Assembly (NCBI RefSeq): GCF_040939455.1
Contig: NC_134106.1
Span: 75,833,001 to 75,897,000, forward strand
Length of the DNA: 64,000 nt
Source of the DNA: Microcebus murinus
Taxonomy: Eukaryota > Chordata > Mammalia > Primates > Cheirogaleidae
Reading direction: 5' to 3'
Part shown: piece after piece, positions 44,134 to 64,000 of the stretch
Layout: every line of letters starts with the position of its first letter
Position numbering within the stretch: position 1 is the first letter of the stretch
Translations under genes and position numbers: made by a program
Notes under the pieces: generated by a model
What the model was told of the DNA's origin: nothing
The model's database searches: none
What the model saw: only the letters and a program-made list of their open reading frames with translations

Positions 44134-44369
44134 AAAAATTTCATTTAAATATCATTCTAACATGTAGTCAATATGAAAATTAGTGAGATATCCTACATTC
44201 TTTTTTTTTTTTAAAAAAAACTAAGTCTTCAAAATCTGATGAGTATTTTACACTTACAGTACATCTCAAATTTGGGCTAGCCACATTTCAAGTGCTCAAT
44301 ACCCACATGTGGCTAGTAGCTACTGTCCTAGACAGCACAGTTTTGCACTCATTCTCCTTTAAGATATCT

Positions 44370-44820
44370 GAAACCATGTGAGTGGAGGGAAATTGCTCAG
44401 GAAAAGGGATAGTGTGGGAAGAGAAAAGGGTTTGGAACAGGTCCTTGAGGAACATCATGTTTAAATGGCATGAAGAGCCATCAGAGGAGAATGAGTAGAA
44501 GGCGATAGGTAAGAGAAATACTAGGTGAGAGCAGTGTCACACAACTCAAGAGAAAAGACATTCAAGAAAGGGAATGGTCAAAAAGCACTCAAAGTTGCCA
44601 AGTGGTCCAGGGAGACAAAGCCTGAGAACTGTCTACTGGGGTTTTAGTGACATAGATGGTGCAGCCAAAGTCATATTGGAATGAATTTAATATGAGTGAG
44701 AAGTAGAGGGCAGAAGTAATGAGTGCCTACTATGCTGTGCAGTTTGGCTTTGATGGAAAGGAGAGGGAGGTAGCTGGAGGGGGATGTGAGGGAGTTTTAA
44801 AACGTTTACATTTCTTTAAA
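44370..44820 (-). repeat. Antisense L2 relic
   Basis: Contains gtccttgaggaacatcatgt, gtagaaggcgataggtaaga and gtagctggagggggatgtga, the reverse of L2 3' coding text. Old. Confidence 0.55.
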
Positions 44821-44824
44821 AATG

Positions 44825-46195
44825 GAAGAGATATGTAGACCAAATGGAATAGAATAGACAGCCCAGAAATGAATTCTCCTTATATGGTCAAATTAATTTT
44901 GACAAGGGTGCCAAGACCAAAATTCAATGGGGAAAGGACAGGCTTTGTAATAAATGATGTTGGGGCAACTGGATAACTAAATGCAAAAGAATGAAATTGG
45001 ACCCTTACCTTATATCATATGCAAAAATTAACTTGAAATGGATCAAAGACCTAAATGTAAAAGATAAACCTATAAAGGTCTTAAAAGAAGACATAGGTGA
45101 AAAGCTTCATGATATTAGATTTGGCAATGATTTCTTGAATATGACACTGAAAGCATGGTCAAAAAGAAAAACAAATAAATTGAACTACATTAAAATTAAA
45201 ACTTCTGTTCATCAAAGGACACTCACCACAGTGAAAAGGCAACCCACGGAATGGGAGAAAATATCTGCAAATCATATCCAATAAGGGATTAATATATGGA
45301 ATATAGAAAGAATGCTTACAACTCAGTAACAAAATAACAACCTAATTGGAAAATAGGTAAAGGACTTGAATAGACATTTCTCCAAAAAGATATACAAATG
45401 ACCAATAAGCACATTAAAAGATGCCCAATGCCACTGATCATTTAGGGAATGTAAATCAAAACCACAATGAGATGCTATTTCACATTCTTAACGATGACTA
45501 TTATAAAAAACAAAAAACAACTGGTGTTAGTAAGGATGTGGATAAATTGGAACTCTTGTACACTGTTGGTGGGAATGTAAAATGGAGCTGTCAATATGGA
45601 AAACAGTGTGGTGGTACTTCAGAAAATTAAAATTGGAATTACCATTTGATCCAGCAATTCCACTTCTAGGTTTATGCCCAAAAGACTTGAAAGCAGGGAC
45701 TTAACAGATATTTGTACATCCATGTTCACAGAAGCATTACTCACAAGAGCCAAAAGGTGGAAGCAACTCAAGCGCCCACTGGTGAATGAAGGGATAAACA
45801 AAATATGGCACATATGTATAGTGGAATAGTATGTGACCTTAAAAATGAAGGGAATTCTAGCACATGCTACAACATGCATGAAACTCGACATTATTTTCAG
45901 TGAAATAAACCAGTCACAAAAGGACAAATGCTGTATATATGAGGTACCTAGAGTAGTCAAATTCATAGAGGGAAAGTAAAATGGTAATTTTCAGTGTCTG
46001 GAGAAAAGGGTAAATAGGAAGGTATTATTATTTAATGAGTACAGAGTTTCAGCTTTGCAAGATGAAAAGACTTATGGAGGTGGATGGTGGATGGTTGCAC
46101 AACAATGTGAATGTGCTTAATGCCACTAAATTATACACTTAAGATGGTTAAAATAGTAAATTTTATGTTATGTATATTTTACCACAATAAAAAAA
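44825..46195 (+). mobile_element. L1 3' end, plus orientation
   Basis: Clear ORF2 end (gtcaaattaattttgacaag, gaatgggagaaaatatctgc, acaactcagtaacaaaataa) then the 3' region, ending with AATAAAAAAAAGG at about 46187. Frame broken after 97 codons at 45284. Confidence 0.9.
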
Positions 46196-46779
46196 AGGCA
46201 TTAACATTTGTATTAGTACACTTTCATGTGCAGGAGATAGAGAATGCCATCTTAACTTGCTTAGGGACTTGCTAAAGGGACTTACTGACATATATAATTG
46301 CAAATCCCAAGTGAAGGAGGAGATAAATGAAGTAGCAGGAGTATAAGACCAAAGTTTTAAAATATCATCCCAGAGAACTGGATAGAAAGCTGCCTGGGAA
46401 AAAGACACATCCGAGGTAGAGTGGCAGATCCAGCTGGGCCAGGTGAGCAGGGCTGAGTCACCTTCAGTTCTTCACTTGTGAGCTTTCCACCACTTTTATT
46501 TAAATGTGGTGGTTATATAAATGTAGGGGAGTCAGGGGGTGAGGGTGGGAGAGGAGAGGGTTGAGACATATCTTATTTCAACTCTGATAACAATTTCTCA
46601 TCTTTCCTGCTTATCCTTTACCATTATCTCCTTCCTCTTCCTTTCTGGATCCATTCAGTATTCAGTGACAGTTCACCTTCTCAAGTGCTAGCCTGTCTCC
46701 CTACTTATTTCCTGCTGCATACGATCCTAGATGTGTAACAAACTACCCTCATCATTCCCATGCTTCTAATGTATATCTC

Positions 46780-47110
46780 CTACTTTTCTGCGTATACCTC
46801 TCCCTCAAATGCTCTTCTTTTGGCTATTCACAGGATTAACTATTTTCTTTCAGATCTCAGCTTAAATGTCACTTCTAGATGACCACTCTTAAGGGTTCCT
46901 CCAAGGAAGCTCCACTCCAACTCCCACTCATTATTTCCTTCACTATACTCATCACTATCTGTTATATTTTATTTAATTATTCATTGTCATCTGCCTAGTA
47001 TTAATAGAATATAAGCATCATGAGGGTAGGGAGTGTGGCTGTCTTGTTCATTAGCATCCCAGTAGCTTACTTTACCTAACACTTAATAGGCACCTTAGAT
47101 GATAAATTTC
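46780..47110 (+). repeat. L2 3' relic
   Basis: Order of elements is that of the L2 3' end: ggctattcacaggattaact, ctccaaggaagctcc, atataagcatcatgagggta gggagtgtg, acttaataggcacc. Confidence 0.65.
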
Positions 47111-47342
47111 TAATGCATGAAAAACTGAAACTTATTTAGTGGGCTAAATCCCCACCTTTCACTTTTAATCTCTATTCCTCTCTTTTGTTCTGCCATTTTT
47201 CATGCTCTCCCTGTTGTTTTCTTTTAAGGAGCTACTAATAAATCAGGTAACATTTTGTATTCATTTTTTTCTTAACATAAACAATGCTTTCTCTTTTTGT
47301 TAGCACTAAAAGCCAGTGATATTTATTTTCTATTTGTTTTAG

Positions 47343-48326
47343 ACCTGAGAGCCAAGACTCAACATGAAGGCAGGATGTTTCTTAAAAAGCAAAGTCACAA
47401 AAGACATTAATGGAAAAACTCAAAAAAGAAGGTCCTTTAGGTCCTGCACTTGAATATGAAAAACTTGAGGGCAGAAAGAAGGAAAATCCCTCAGGGAAAA
47501 GTTTGATGAAATCTTCCCCCAAGGAGAATTACTCAAGGCAAGGATCCACTCCTGCCAAGAAAAGCAATAGTAAGGGGAGAAATTTTGAGTGCAGCATGTG
47601 TGGGAAGATTTATATAACCACATATCCCTTACCTGCCATCAGAGTACTCACACTGGAGAGAAACCTTCTGACTATCAAGAATGTGAGAAAGCCTTCTGCT
47701 AGAAGAGTAGTCTTAAGAAATACCTGATGTCTAACACTGGGAAGAGACCCTTTGAATGCAAGGAACGTAGGAACTTCTGTGATCAATTAACCCTTACTGA
47801 ACATGAGCAAACTCATACTGGAGAGAAACCCTTTCAATGTAATGAATGTGGCAAGGGCTTCTTTGTCCCTTTATTGTTTACTCAACATCAGAGAATTCAT
47901 ACTGGAGAAAGTCCTTATGAATGTACAGAATTTGGGAGATCCTTTTGCCAGAACGTATTTTTGCTCACCATCAGCTCACTCACACTGGAGAGCAGCCCTA
48001 TTAATGTAAGGGGTATGGCAAAGCTCTGTCTGATTATTCACCCCTCATTTACCACAGGAGAGTGCATACTGGACAGACATCTTTTGAACATAGTAAGTGT
48101 GGGAAGGTTTTCTTTGACCGCTCATCCCTTAATCAGCATCACAGAATTCACAGTGGAGACAAGCCCTGTAAATGCATGGAATGTGAGAAAGCCTTCTTCC
48201 AGAAAAGACAGCTTATTCAACATAAGAGAGTGCACACTAGAGAGAAGCCCTACAATTGCAGCATGTGGAAAACTTTTCAGTTGCAAGTCCTGTATCATCC
48301 AATATCAGCGACGTTATGCCTAACAG
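47343..48326 (+). pseudogene. Decayed ZNF2-like zinc-finger exon
   Basis: The acceptor ttttctatttgttttag and the following bases align with the start of the ZNF2 last exon (intron tail ttttctgtttgttccag), and the end IQYQRRYA-stop matches [13 protein letters not shown] of ZNF2. Between them the ZNF2 order of fingers is visible but broken: a TAA at about codon 22, then at least three frame changes, with fingers [66 protein letters not shown] and EKAFFQKRQLIQHKRVH. Shared intron sequence points to DNA duplication rather than a retrocopy. I found no KRAB exons belonging to it. Confidence 0.9.
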
Positions 48327-49189
48327 GCCTCAGAATATCAGGGAGGTGCTTGAGCAAGACAAGTGATCCCATAAAGACTTAAGATGCTTTTGTTCAAGAT
48401 CATGAGGATTTATGTTTAAGCACCTTCCAACTACTACTTATTCTCATGACTCCATTTGATACCACAATCTCAAACAGTCTCAATGGACCATGCCGTGGAC
48501 TTCCCCTGGGATGCCTCAAATTTGAGATAACACTCTGAGGATCCGCAAACTGGTCGGAAGCTCCTCCCTCAAGTCAATATGCTTTGTAGGTGTTTGAAGG
48601 AGACTCTATTGCTAGACTGAATGCTCCATGAGAACTGGAATTATTTCTTATCTGTTCATTGTTATGTTCCCAGTGTGGTGCCTGGAACTTATCACATATG
48701 TTCTGAATGAATCAACACCAGTCTGGTCATGAGAACTTGAGCCCCAAATCAAGTGCACTTTGTAGAACTAGAAAATTCAGTAAGAAAATAAACATATAGC
48801 TTTTATCTATTTAGAACTGCAAATGCCTTCACTATAGTTATGCTGTTAGCTATTAAATCTACTCCTCTTATAGCTTCCTGGAGCTTTCATTTTGGTGACA
48901 TGTTCTTGTCCTTCACTTCAGTTCTCAGGACCCTTCGTTTCCCTGAACTTTGGCTCTTTTGTCCCATAACCTGACTTCTGGGCTCTGGTAGGCTAGCCCA
49001 TCACCATTATCTTTGTTTAATCTCATTGATGATCAAGATTCCTTAGTCTGGCTCTGCCAGTTGATAGACAACCTGGACACAGCACCTTCCCTTTTTAATC
49101 CTATATTCACTTGTAGCTGCTAAAGGGGGAAATATTAATCCAGAAAAGTTCAAAGTCCAAGCAACAACAAAATAAATAAGTGGTACTTG
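48327..49189. other. Non-coding downstream of the pseudogene
   Basis: May contain the old 3' UTR of the ZNF2 duplicate. No named repeat seen. Confidence 0.35.
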
Positions 49190-50165
49190 ATTAAAGTAAA
49201 TTAAAAAGCTTCTTCACAGGCAAGGAAATAATCAACAGAGCAAACAGACAACCTACAGAATGGAAGAAAATATTTGCAATCTACACATCTGATAAAAGGA
49301 TAATATCCAGAATCTACAAAGAACTCAAACAAATCAGCAAGGAAAAAACAACCTCATTCAAACGTGGGCAAAAAAGGCATGAACAGTAGTTTTTCAAAAG
49401 AAGATAGATAAATGGCCAATAAACGTATGAAAAAAATGCTCAACATCACTAATCATCAGGGAATTGAAAATAAAAACCACAACTCCTGTTAGAATGGCTT
49501 TTAAAAAGTATAAAAACAATAGATGCTGGTGTGGATGCAGAGAGAAAGGAACACCCATACACTGTTGGTGGGGCTGCAAATTAGTACAACTCTCATGGAA
49601 AACAGCATGAATATTTCTTAAATAACTAAAAATAGACTTACCATTTGATGAGCAATCCCACTACTGGGTTTCTACCCAAAGGAAAATAAGTCATTTTATC
49701 AAAAAGACATAATGCACTTGAATTTTTATTGTAGCAAAATTCACAATTGCAAAGATCTGGAATCAACCCAAGTGCCCAACAGTTCATGAGTAGATTAACA
49801 AAATGTGGTATATGTATACCATAGAGTACTACTCATCCATAAAAACTATGAATTAATGCCTTTTACAGCAATTTGGAAGGAATTTGAGAACATTATCCTA
49901 AGCAAAGTATCTCAAGAATGGAAAAACAAACACCATGTCTACTCTCTAATAAATTGGAACTAACTGATGGACTCACAAGTGCACAGGGGAAAGTAAAAGT
50001 GATTGCAAATCAAGCAGGGGGTGGGAGGAGGAGCAAAAACCCACCTAATGGGTACAATGAACACTATTCAGATGATGGACACATTTATAGCCCTGACTCA
50101 AACTATGTAACAAAAACATTTGTACCCCTTTAATATTTTGAAATACAAACAAACAAACAAAAAAC
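49190..50165 (+). mobile_element. L1 3' end, plus orientation
   Basis: Reads as ORF2 end and 3' region of a mid-age L1: aagcttcttcacaggcaagg, ctgataaaaggataatatcc, cactactgggtttctaccca, ctactcatccataaaaacta, tgtaccccttt with tail aaacaaacaaacaaa. Confidence 0.9.
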
Positions 50166-50639
50166 TCTCCCCAAATCAAAGTCCAGTTGAAGCAGCTAGG
50201 TGCGGCCATGGAAGCTAGGTGAAGTCCAAGGCTGAAGAGGTTACCTACAATGAATCAGGAGATGGGGCTATGTCTAATCTCAAAGAATACCAAAAAGCCA
50301 AAGTTAATCCCAGACATAGCTCATGCATGATTAGTCATCCCTCAGCACCAAAGCAACAGACATGAAGATGTGACTGAAAGCCAGACCACCAAGCCCTATT
50401 AGACATGGTGTCCTTCTTGCCCTCAACATCAGTATGAAATCAAAATATAGACTATCCTGTTCACACTTGGAATAGTGTAGAGACTTGGACTGGCATCCTC
50501 ACACCTGCATCTTTGAGAATTCCTGCTTCATTAATAAAGCAATAATTCCAGACAGCAGCTGAGAGAGTGTGAGCACCAGGATGAGGGGGAGGATGGATTC
50601 TTGATATCTAGGTATTTTTTAAAAGTACATTTGTTTTAA

Positions 50640-51730
50640 TTCTTGGGCCACATTAGCATTCTCGTGGATGAAAGAGGCCAGTGTGGTTGTAGCAGAACAA
50701 ATTAGGGGAAGTCTTAGAAGTTGAGATCAGAGAGCTAATGGAGGTGGATGGTGCAGATTACCAAGGGCCTATGGGCCATTCTAAAGACTTGGGCTCTTAT
50801 TCAGAGATAAGGGAGGCACCGTGCTAGGAACAGAGTGTGCAGGACAAGGGTAGAAGTAGGACTAATGAGCAAGCATTTGCAGTGATTTAGGTGAAACACA
50901 ATGGAGACATGGACCAGGTGGTAGTGGCCTGGTGGTGTTAAGTGGTCAGTTTTTGCATATATCCTGAAAGTATACCCAACAGGATTTTCTGAGAAACTGG
51001 ATGGGGGTGTGAGATAAAGAGAAAAATGATGACTCTAAAGTGTCTGAACTGAGCAACTAGAAGGATGGAGTTGCTATTTACGGAGATGGGGAAAATAGCA
51101 GGGGGAAGAGGTGTGGCAGTGGGGGGTGGGCAGCAGAGGTTCAGTTTTGAACATGCGATGTTAGAAAAGTTTATTAAACATAAAAGAGGTAGAGGAGACA
51201 GCTCAAGGTCAGGGGAGAAGCCCAGGCTGGAGATATACAATGGGGGTTGACAATATTTGGATGGTATTTTGAGCATCTAGCCTGAACAAGATTGCCTAAG
51301 GAGTGTTATAGAAAATGAAGAGAGGCCCAAGGTTTGAGCTCTGGGCATTCCGACCTCTAGTTGATTCCCAGATGAACAGCTTCAGTGTCACCTGGGAACT
51401 TGTTAGAAATGCAAATTCTCAGGTGCCACCCCAGAATGCCTGAATGGGGGTGGAGCCCAGAACTGTTATAACAAGCCTTTCAGATGATTCTGATTCCAAT
51501 ATAGTCACGTGCCACATAACAATGTTTCAGTCAACAATGGACCACTGGTTTAGAGACAGGGGAGAAGAATAAGAAATAACTACCAAGACTGAGAAGGAGT
51601 GACCAGTCAAGGAGGAAGAAAACCAGAGAGTGTTTCCAGGAGCAGGGAGTAGTCAAGTTTTATCAAATGTTGTCCATAGGTAAAGTGAGATGAAGACTAA
51701 TAACTGATGGTTGCTTTGGTAACAAAAGAA
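50640..51730 (-). repeat. Antisense L2 relic with inserted MER5A and Tigger/MER30-like fragment
   Basis: Long match to the reverse of L2 3' coding sequence (acttgggctcttattcagag, gggtgtgagataaagagaaa, ggatggagttgctatttacg, gcccaggctggagatataca, ggaggaagaaaaccagagag). A MER5A-like piece in reverse lies at 51365-51498 (gaacttgttagaaatgcaaa) and a DNA-element fragment at 51501-51546 (atagtcacgtgccacataac). Confidence 0.7.
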
Positions 51731-52689
51731 GGGATTTCTGTGGTGGGGATGGTTAGCAACAAGAAGAAAGGTATTCTCTGGTGCTTCAGACACAGCAGGT
51801 GGTGGTGCCTTTCATACACACCATCTTCTAAAGGGAACTGCACATCCCGCATTTCCTGCTGATGGGAAGGTAGGGAGATTCCCTCTGACTGTTGTTAGAG
51901 CTGGCAGGGCTGTGTCTCTACATGTCCCTTTATCCCCCCAGCCCCAACTGATTGAACCCCAAACAGCCAATCGATAGGCCAGTTGGAGATAAGTGTGGCT
52001 ATCTGTGTAGAAGAAATAATAGTGACTTATACAAAATAGAAGTTTACATCTCTCATGTTAAAGCCCGAGCTCTGTTCCAACAAATTGTCAGGGGCTCAGT
52101 TCGTTCTATCTTGTTGGCTTGCCTTTCCTAGGTGTTTTAGCCTAGTCCATGATGATTTATTGTATGTGTTCCAGCCAGCACGGCGGGGGATAGGAGCGGT
52201 GGGGGTTGGGGTGTCTGTGTGCCAAAGGCAGGAATGATGAGAAATGGAATCTTTACTCCGTGAAGCCTTAGGCATAGCTAAAAGTTGGGGATTCTATTAA
52301 AGAAAGGACAATCGGACAGTGTGGCTTGTATCCTAACAGGAACAGTTAAGCTAATTAGGTTTCCTATTGGAGGTTTGAACTGGAGAGACACTGGCACTTT
52401 ACTGTGGGAAGGTAAAACACGCACTAGCCTGGAGATTCACCAACTCCTATGGCCTGTGGGGAATCTGAAAAGCTTTCCGGTTCCAGTCACCTTGGGTCAG
52501 TAGTACCAGTTACCAGTTCTTCTTAGGGACCTGGCTATCTCTGGGCTGAAGTGGTTGAAATTCCACTTTTCTTTCTTCAGGGTGCAGTCTGGAACACAAA
52601 GATCCCTCGTTCCTTGAGGTAAACTGAGATAATCTCTGTGCTGCTACGTGGAGGCGCAGCAGGGAGAGAATGACAAGGGTGGAGGAAGT
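51731..52689. other. Upstream of the third zinc-finger gene, nothing named
   Basis: No exon or repeat recognised. Confidence 0.35.
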
Positions 52690-53235
52690 ATCCCTTAGAT
52701 TGCCAGCGCGTCCCCTCTGAGGGAGCACCGCAGCCAAGGGCGGAATCCTGGGTGGGTCAGAGGCGGCCGCCCTCTGAGGTTACAGTTGCAGGAGTGCGAA
52801 AGTCCCACACCCACATGGCGCCCGGAGTCAGCACCTAGGGACTGCCGGTCCGCCTGCGCCCTTGGGTCCTCTGGGAAGCTGCGTGCGGGGTCGCGAACCG
52901 CGCCCTGCGGAGGATTCTGGGAGTTGTAGTTCAGCCTCACAGTGGGCCAGCGCGGGTCGGTCCGGCCGGCTGTTAGATACCTTTGTCGCCTGGCTCGGAT
53001 TTCCTCCGTGTCCCGCGTGAGGTTGGGCTCCGGGTGGATGGGGGCTGAGCGCATGCCCTTCTAAGTCTGAGAGCTCAGAGGGAGGACGACGGGAGGGCCT
53101 CGGGGTAGGGGGTGCCGGGCGGCCCGGCTAGGGTCGCGCGTGCGTTCCCGGGCCCTTGGGTGGACCAGAGTGGCGGACCCTCAGGCCCTTCCCCCGCGGC
53201 GGTCGTCTCCGGCCCGGGCGGAGGAGGGAGTCGCC

Positions 53236-53254
<19 letters not shown>
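52690..53254 (+). promoter_or_regulatory. CpG-rich promoter of the third zinc-finger gene
   Basis: CpG-dense, TATA-less. At 52915-52931 is ttctgggagttgtagtt, a near-ideal ZNF143 (Staf) site read in reverse. NRF1-like tgcgcccttggg and GC-rich blocks follow. Exon 1 ends at 53254 (AGAG|gtgagg). The motif at 31217-31234 in the ZNF2 promoter resembles this one, so the two may share regulation. Confidence 0.75.
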
Positions 53255-62164
<8,910 letters not shown>

Positions 62165-63049
62165 AGATTATGTAAATGTGGTACATTCAGAACATATGTA
62201 TTGAGCATACTGTGGGAGTTACAAGAAATGTAGGATTTTGTTACAAAAAGTTACTGAGAAGTCATTGTTGATGGGGAACATAGCTTACTTAGGCTGTGAA
62301 AGAGCAGTTTTACATTTTTTAAAATGTCTTAGTGGAGGACACTGAATTTTCTTGAAGAAAGAGGAAAATTATTTCTAAAACCCTAATGTGTATGTAAACT
62401 ACCAAATCCTTGAGAGAGAAATAGGGTGTGCTATGGTGGAAAGAGGACATCTTAACTGGAGCAGGTAGTTTCATAATGCTAAGGACATAAGTTTTAAAGA
62501 GAAAAGAAGTCCTCTTAGGGAAATTGCAGGGATAGAAATAAGATTGAGAATTCACAGTGAGTTTGTCTAGGATCAGAAATGGTGTTAGAAAGGAAGTTGA
62601 CCTTAATTATTAAGTACAAAGGAGGTATATGGGAAAGGTAGAAAAAAAGAGCTGAGGAAATGAACCCAAGATATATTGATTGAAATAACTACTCAACTGA
62701 ATATTCACAACCAGGAAAAGTATTAGACTTGTTAGTTGGTCAGTTACAAAGTTTCTGTGAGGGCAACTTTACCCTGAAGCTAAGGAATGTTGGCCTGGGA
62801 GTCTGCTTTTGTCACCTACTAAGAATCATGTTAATTCTGAGAGTCAGGACCTACAGCTTAGAAAGAGAAAGTATAGAAGAGATCTTTGATGTGTTCAGCA
62901 TGTTTTAAGCTGACTGAGTTCCCTGAAAATATGCTTATTTATAAAAATTTACCTCACTTGTTTCTAGTTTTACCTTAAATTTTTTCATGCTATATAGTGA
63001 AATTTAGTTGTGGACTTGCACTGATGCTGCATATTAGGTTGTGAAAAAC
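62165..63049 (+). other. Probable 3' UTR of the third gene
   Basis: Follows the stop directly. I could not choose a poly-A signal; candidates are weak. Confidence 0.4.
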
Positions 63050-63450
63050 TTGAAAAAACTTTGAAATACTTGCCTTTCACCATTTACTCTTAGGTAGAGA
63101 CAGATAACATCTTTGTGTGTGTGTATATATATTTTTTTCATTGAAACTTTGAATGTTACTACTAGAAACATTTTGAGTGCAGTGTTTTTAATTTTCAGAA
63201 GCTTCACTATGATGTGTCTTGGTGTGGATTTCTTTTAGTTTATCCTTTGGTGGGTTTACTGAGCTGCTTCAATATGTAGATTTTAGCAAATATGGGAAAA
63301 TTTCAGCCATCATTTCTTCAAATACATTTTTAGCCCCTACCGTCCACCCTGTCTCTCCTTCTAGACTCTAATGACAGAAATACTAGATCTTTGGTTGTGG
63401 TCCCAGAAATTCCTAAGGCTCTGTTCATTTTTCTATTTTTATCTTAGGCC
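63050..63450 (-). mobile_element. Old L1 fragment, minus orientation
   Basis: Reverse of an old L1 internal region: gtcttggtgtggatttcttt, tttcagccatcatttcttca, gacagaaatactagatcttt, aaggctctgttcattttt. Confidence 0.7.
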
Positions 63451-63454
63451 ACTT

Positions 63455-63830
63455 AATCTGCTGTAGACTGAGTGACTCAAAAATTTGTTTTCTCACAGTT
63501 CTGAAGGGTAGGAATACCAAGATCAATGTGCCAGCTGACTCTGCTTCTACTGAGGGTTCTCTTCCTGGCTTACAGATGGCTACCTTCTCACTGTCTTCCC
63601 AAGCCATTTCCTTAGGGAGGGACAGAGAAAGAAAGAGAAGGAGGGAGAGAGACAGAGACATCGCCCTACAAGGCCAATTCTGTCAAATTAGGCCTCCACC
63701 TGTATTACCTCATTTAACCATAATTACCTCCTAAAAGCCCTGTCTTCAAATACAGTCACATTGGAGGTTAAGGTTTTAACATAATGGGGGGGGGACATAT
63801 TTTGTCCATAGCATTCCACTACTGGACCCC
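63455..63830 (-). mobile_element. Old LTR-type repeat (MaLR-like)
   Basis: Typical text gttttctcacagttctgaag, tcatttaaccataattacct, tcaaatacagtcacattgga, ttttgtccatagca. A (GA)n-rich patch lies at 63615-63658. Subfamily not determined. Confidence 0.5.
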
Positions 63831-64000
63831 CACTAAATTTATGTCCTTGTATGAACAATACATTCATTTTATTCCAACAGCCCCAAAAGTCTTAACTCAT
63901 TCTAGCATCCACTGTAAAGTCCAAAGTTTTATCTAAATATCGCCTAAATTAGATATGAGTGAGATTCAAGGTATGACTCATCCTGAGGCAAAATTCTTCT

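Noticed and set aside
44991..45284. 97-codon plus-strand frame
   Set aside because: Remnant of L1 ORF2, not a cellular gene.

Overview
This is a stretch of primate genomic DNA that reads as the region orthologous to human 2q11.1-q11.2, taken from a strepsirrhine (lemur or galago type). Two points support this. The young Alu copies share the strepsirrhine signature: an ATAAATAGAAAGAAATTAAT stretch in the middle, a TATATATA run, and a GCTAGGCTGACGCC right arm, with intact 13-16 bp target-site duplications. The two recognisable genes, ZNF514 and ZNF2, are neighbours at human 2q11. The assignment of genes and locus is from memory of the human proteins, not from a search.

The window is a small KRAB C2H2 zinc-finger cluster in repeat-rich DNA. 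ZNF514 is on the minus strand: finger exon 17065-18047, KRAB-B 20457-20552, KRAB-A 20901-21027, a probable leader exon 26512-26586, and a CpG-rich promoter and first exon near 29.1-29.3 kb. ZNF2 runs the other way from a CpG-rich promoter about 2 kb off at 31.2-31.35 kb: leader exon ending 34858, KRAB-A 36055-36181, KRAB-B 38156-38269, fingers 38789-39798. A decayed ZNF2-like finger exon lies at 47343-48326. A third, intact KRAB zinc-finger gene runs on the plus strand from a CpG-rich, ZNF143-motif promoter at 52.7-53.25 kb to a finger exon at 60894-62164. All exon junctions were read by eye, and the joined frames of all three genes are open (399, 427 and 522 codons). Family function: such proteins bind DNA in the nucleus through the finger array and recruit TRIM28 through KRAB-A to silence chromatin, often over transposable elements.

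The most interesting features are these. The third gene has a KRAB-A box that has lost 8 codons and the MLE motif yet keeps splice sites and frame. Decayed fingers lie directly downstream of the ZNF514 stop. An almost perfect 135-bp inverted repeat inside an L1 at 7.9-8.4 kb looks like a fold-back copying event. Two copies of a small hAT element and two solo LTRs have readable target-site duplications. A 67-bp unit is tandemly triplicated in an intron of the third gene.

The rest is mainly repeats: L1 (6.3-8.9, 44.8-46.2 and 49.2-50.2 kb plus strand; 1.8-4.0, 9.3-10.1 and 63.05-63.45 kb minus strand), L2 and MIR relics, an ERV-L integrase relic (0.6-1.8 kb), a gammaretrovirus-like ERV remnant (10.3-12.7 kb), Tigger, MER1 and MER5 elements, and about a dozen Alus. 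No tRNA, rRNA or CRISPR array was seen. I found no wholly new system; the novelty is in the evolution of the zinc-finger genes and the repeats.
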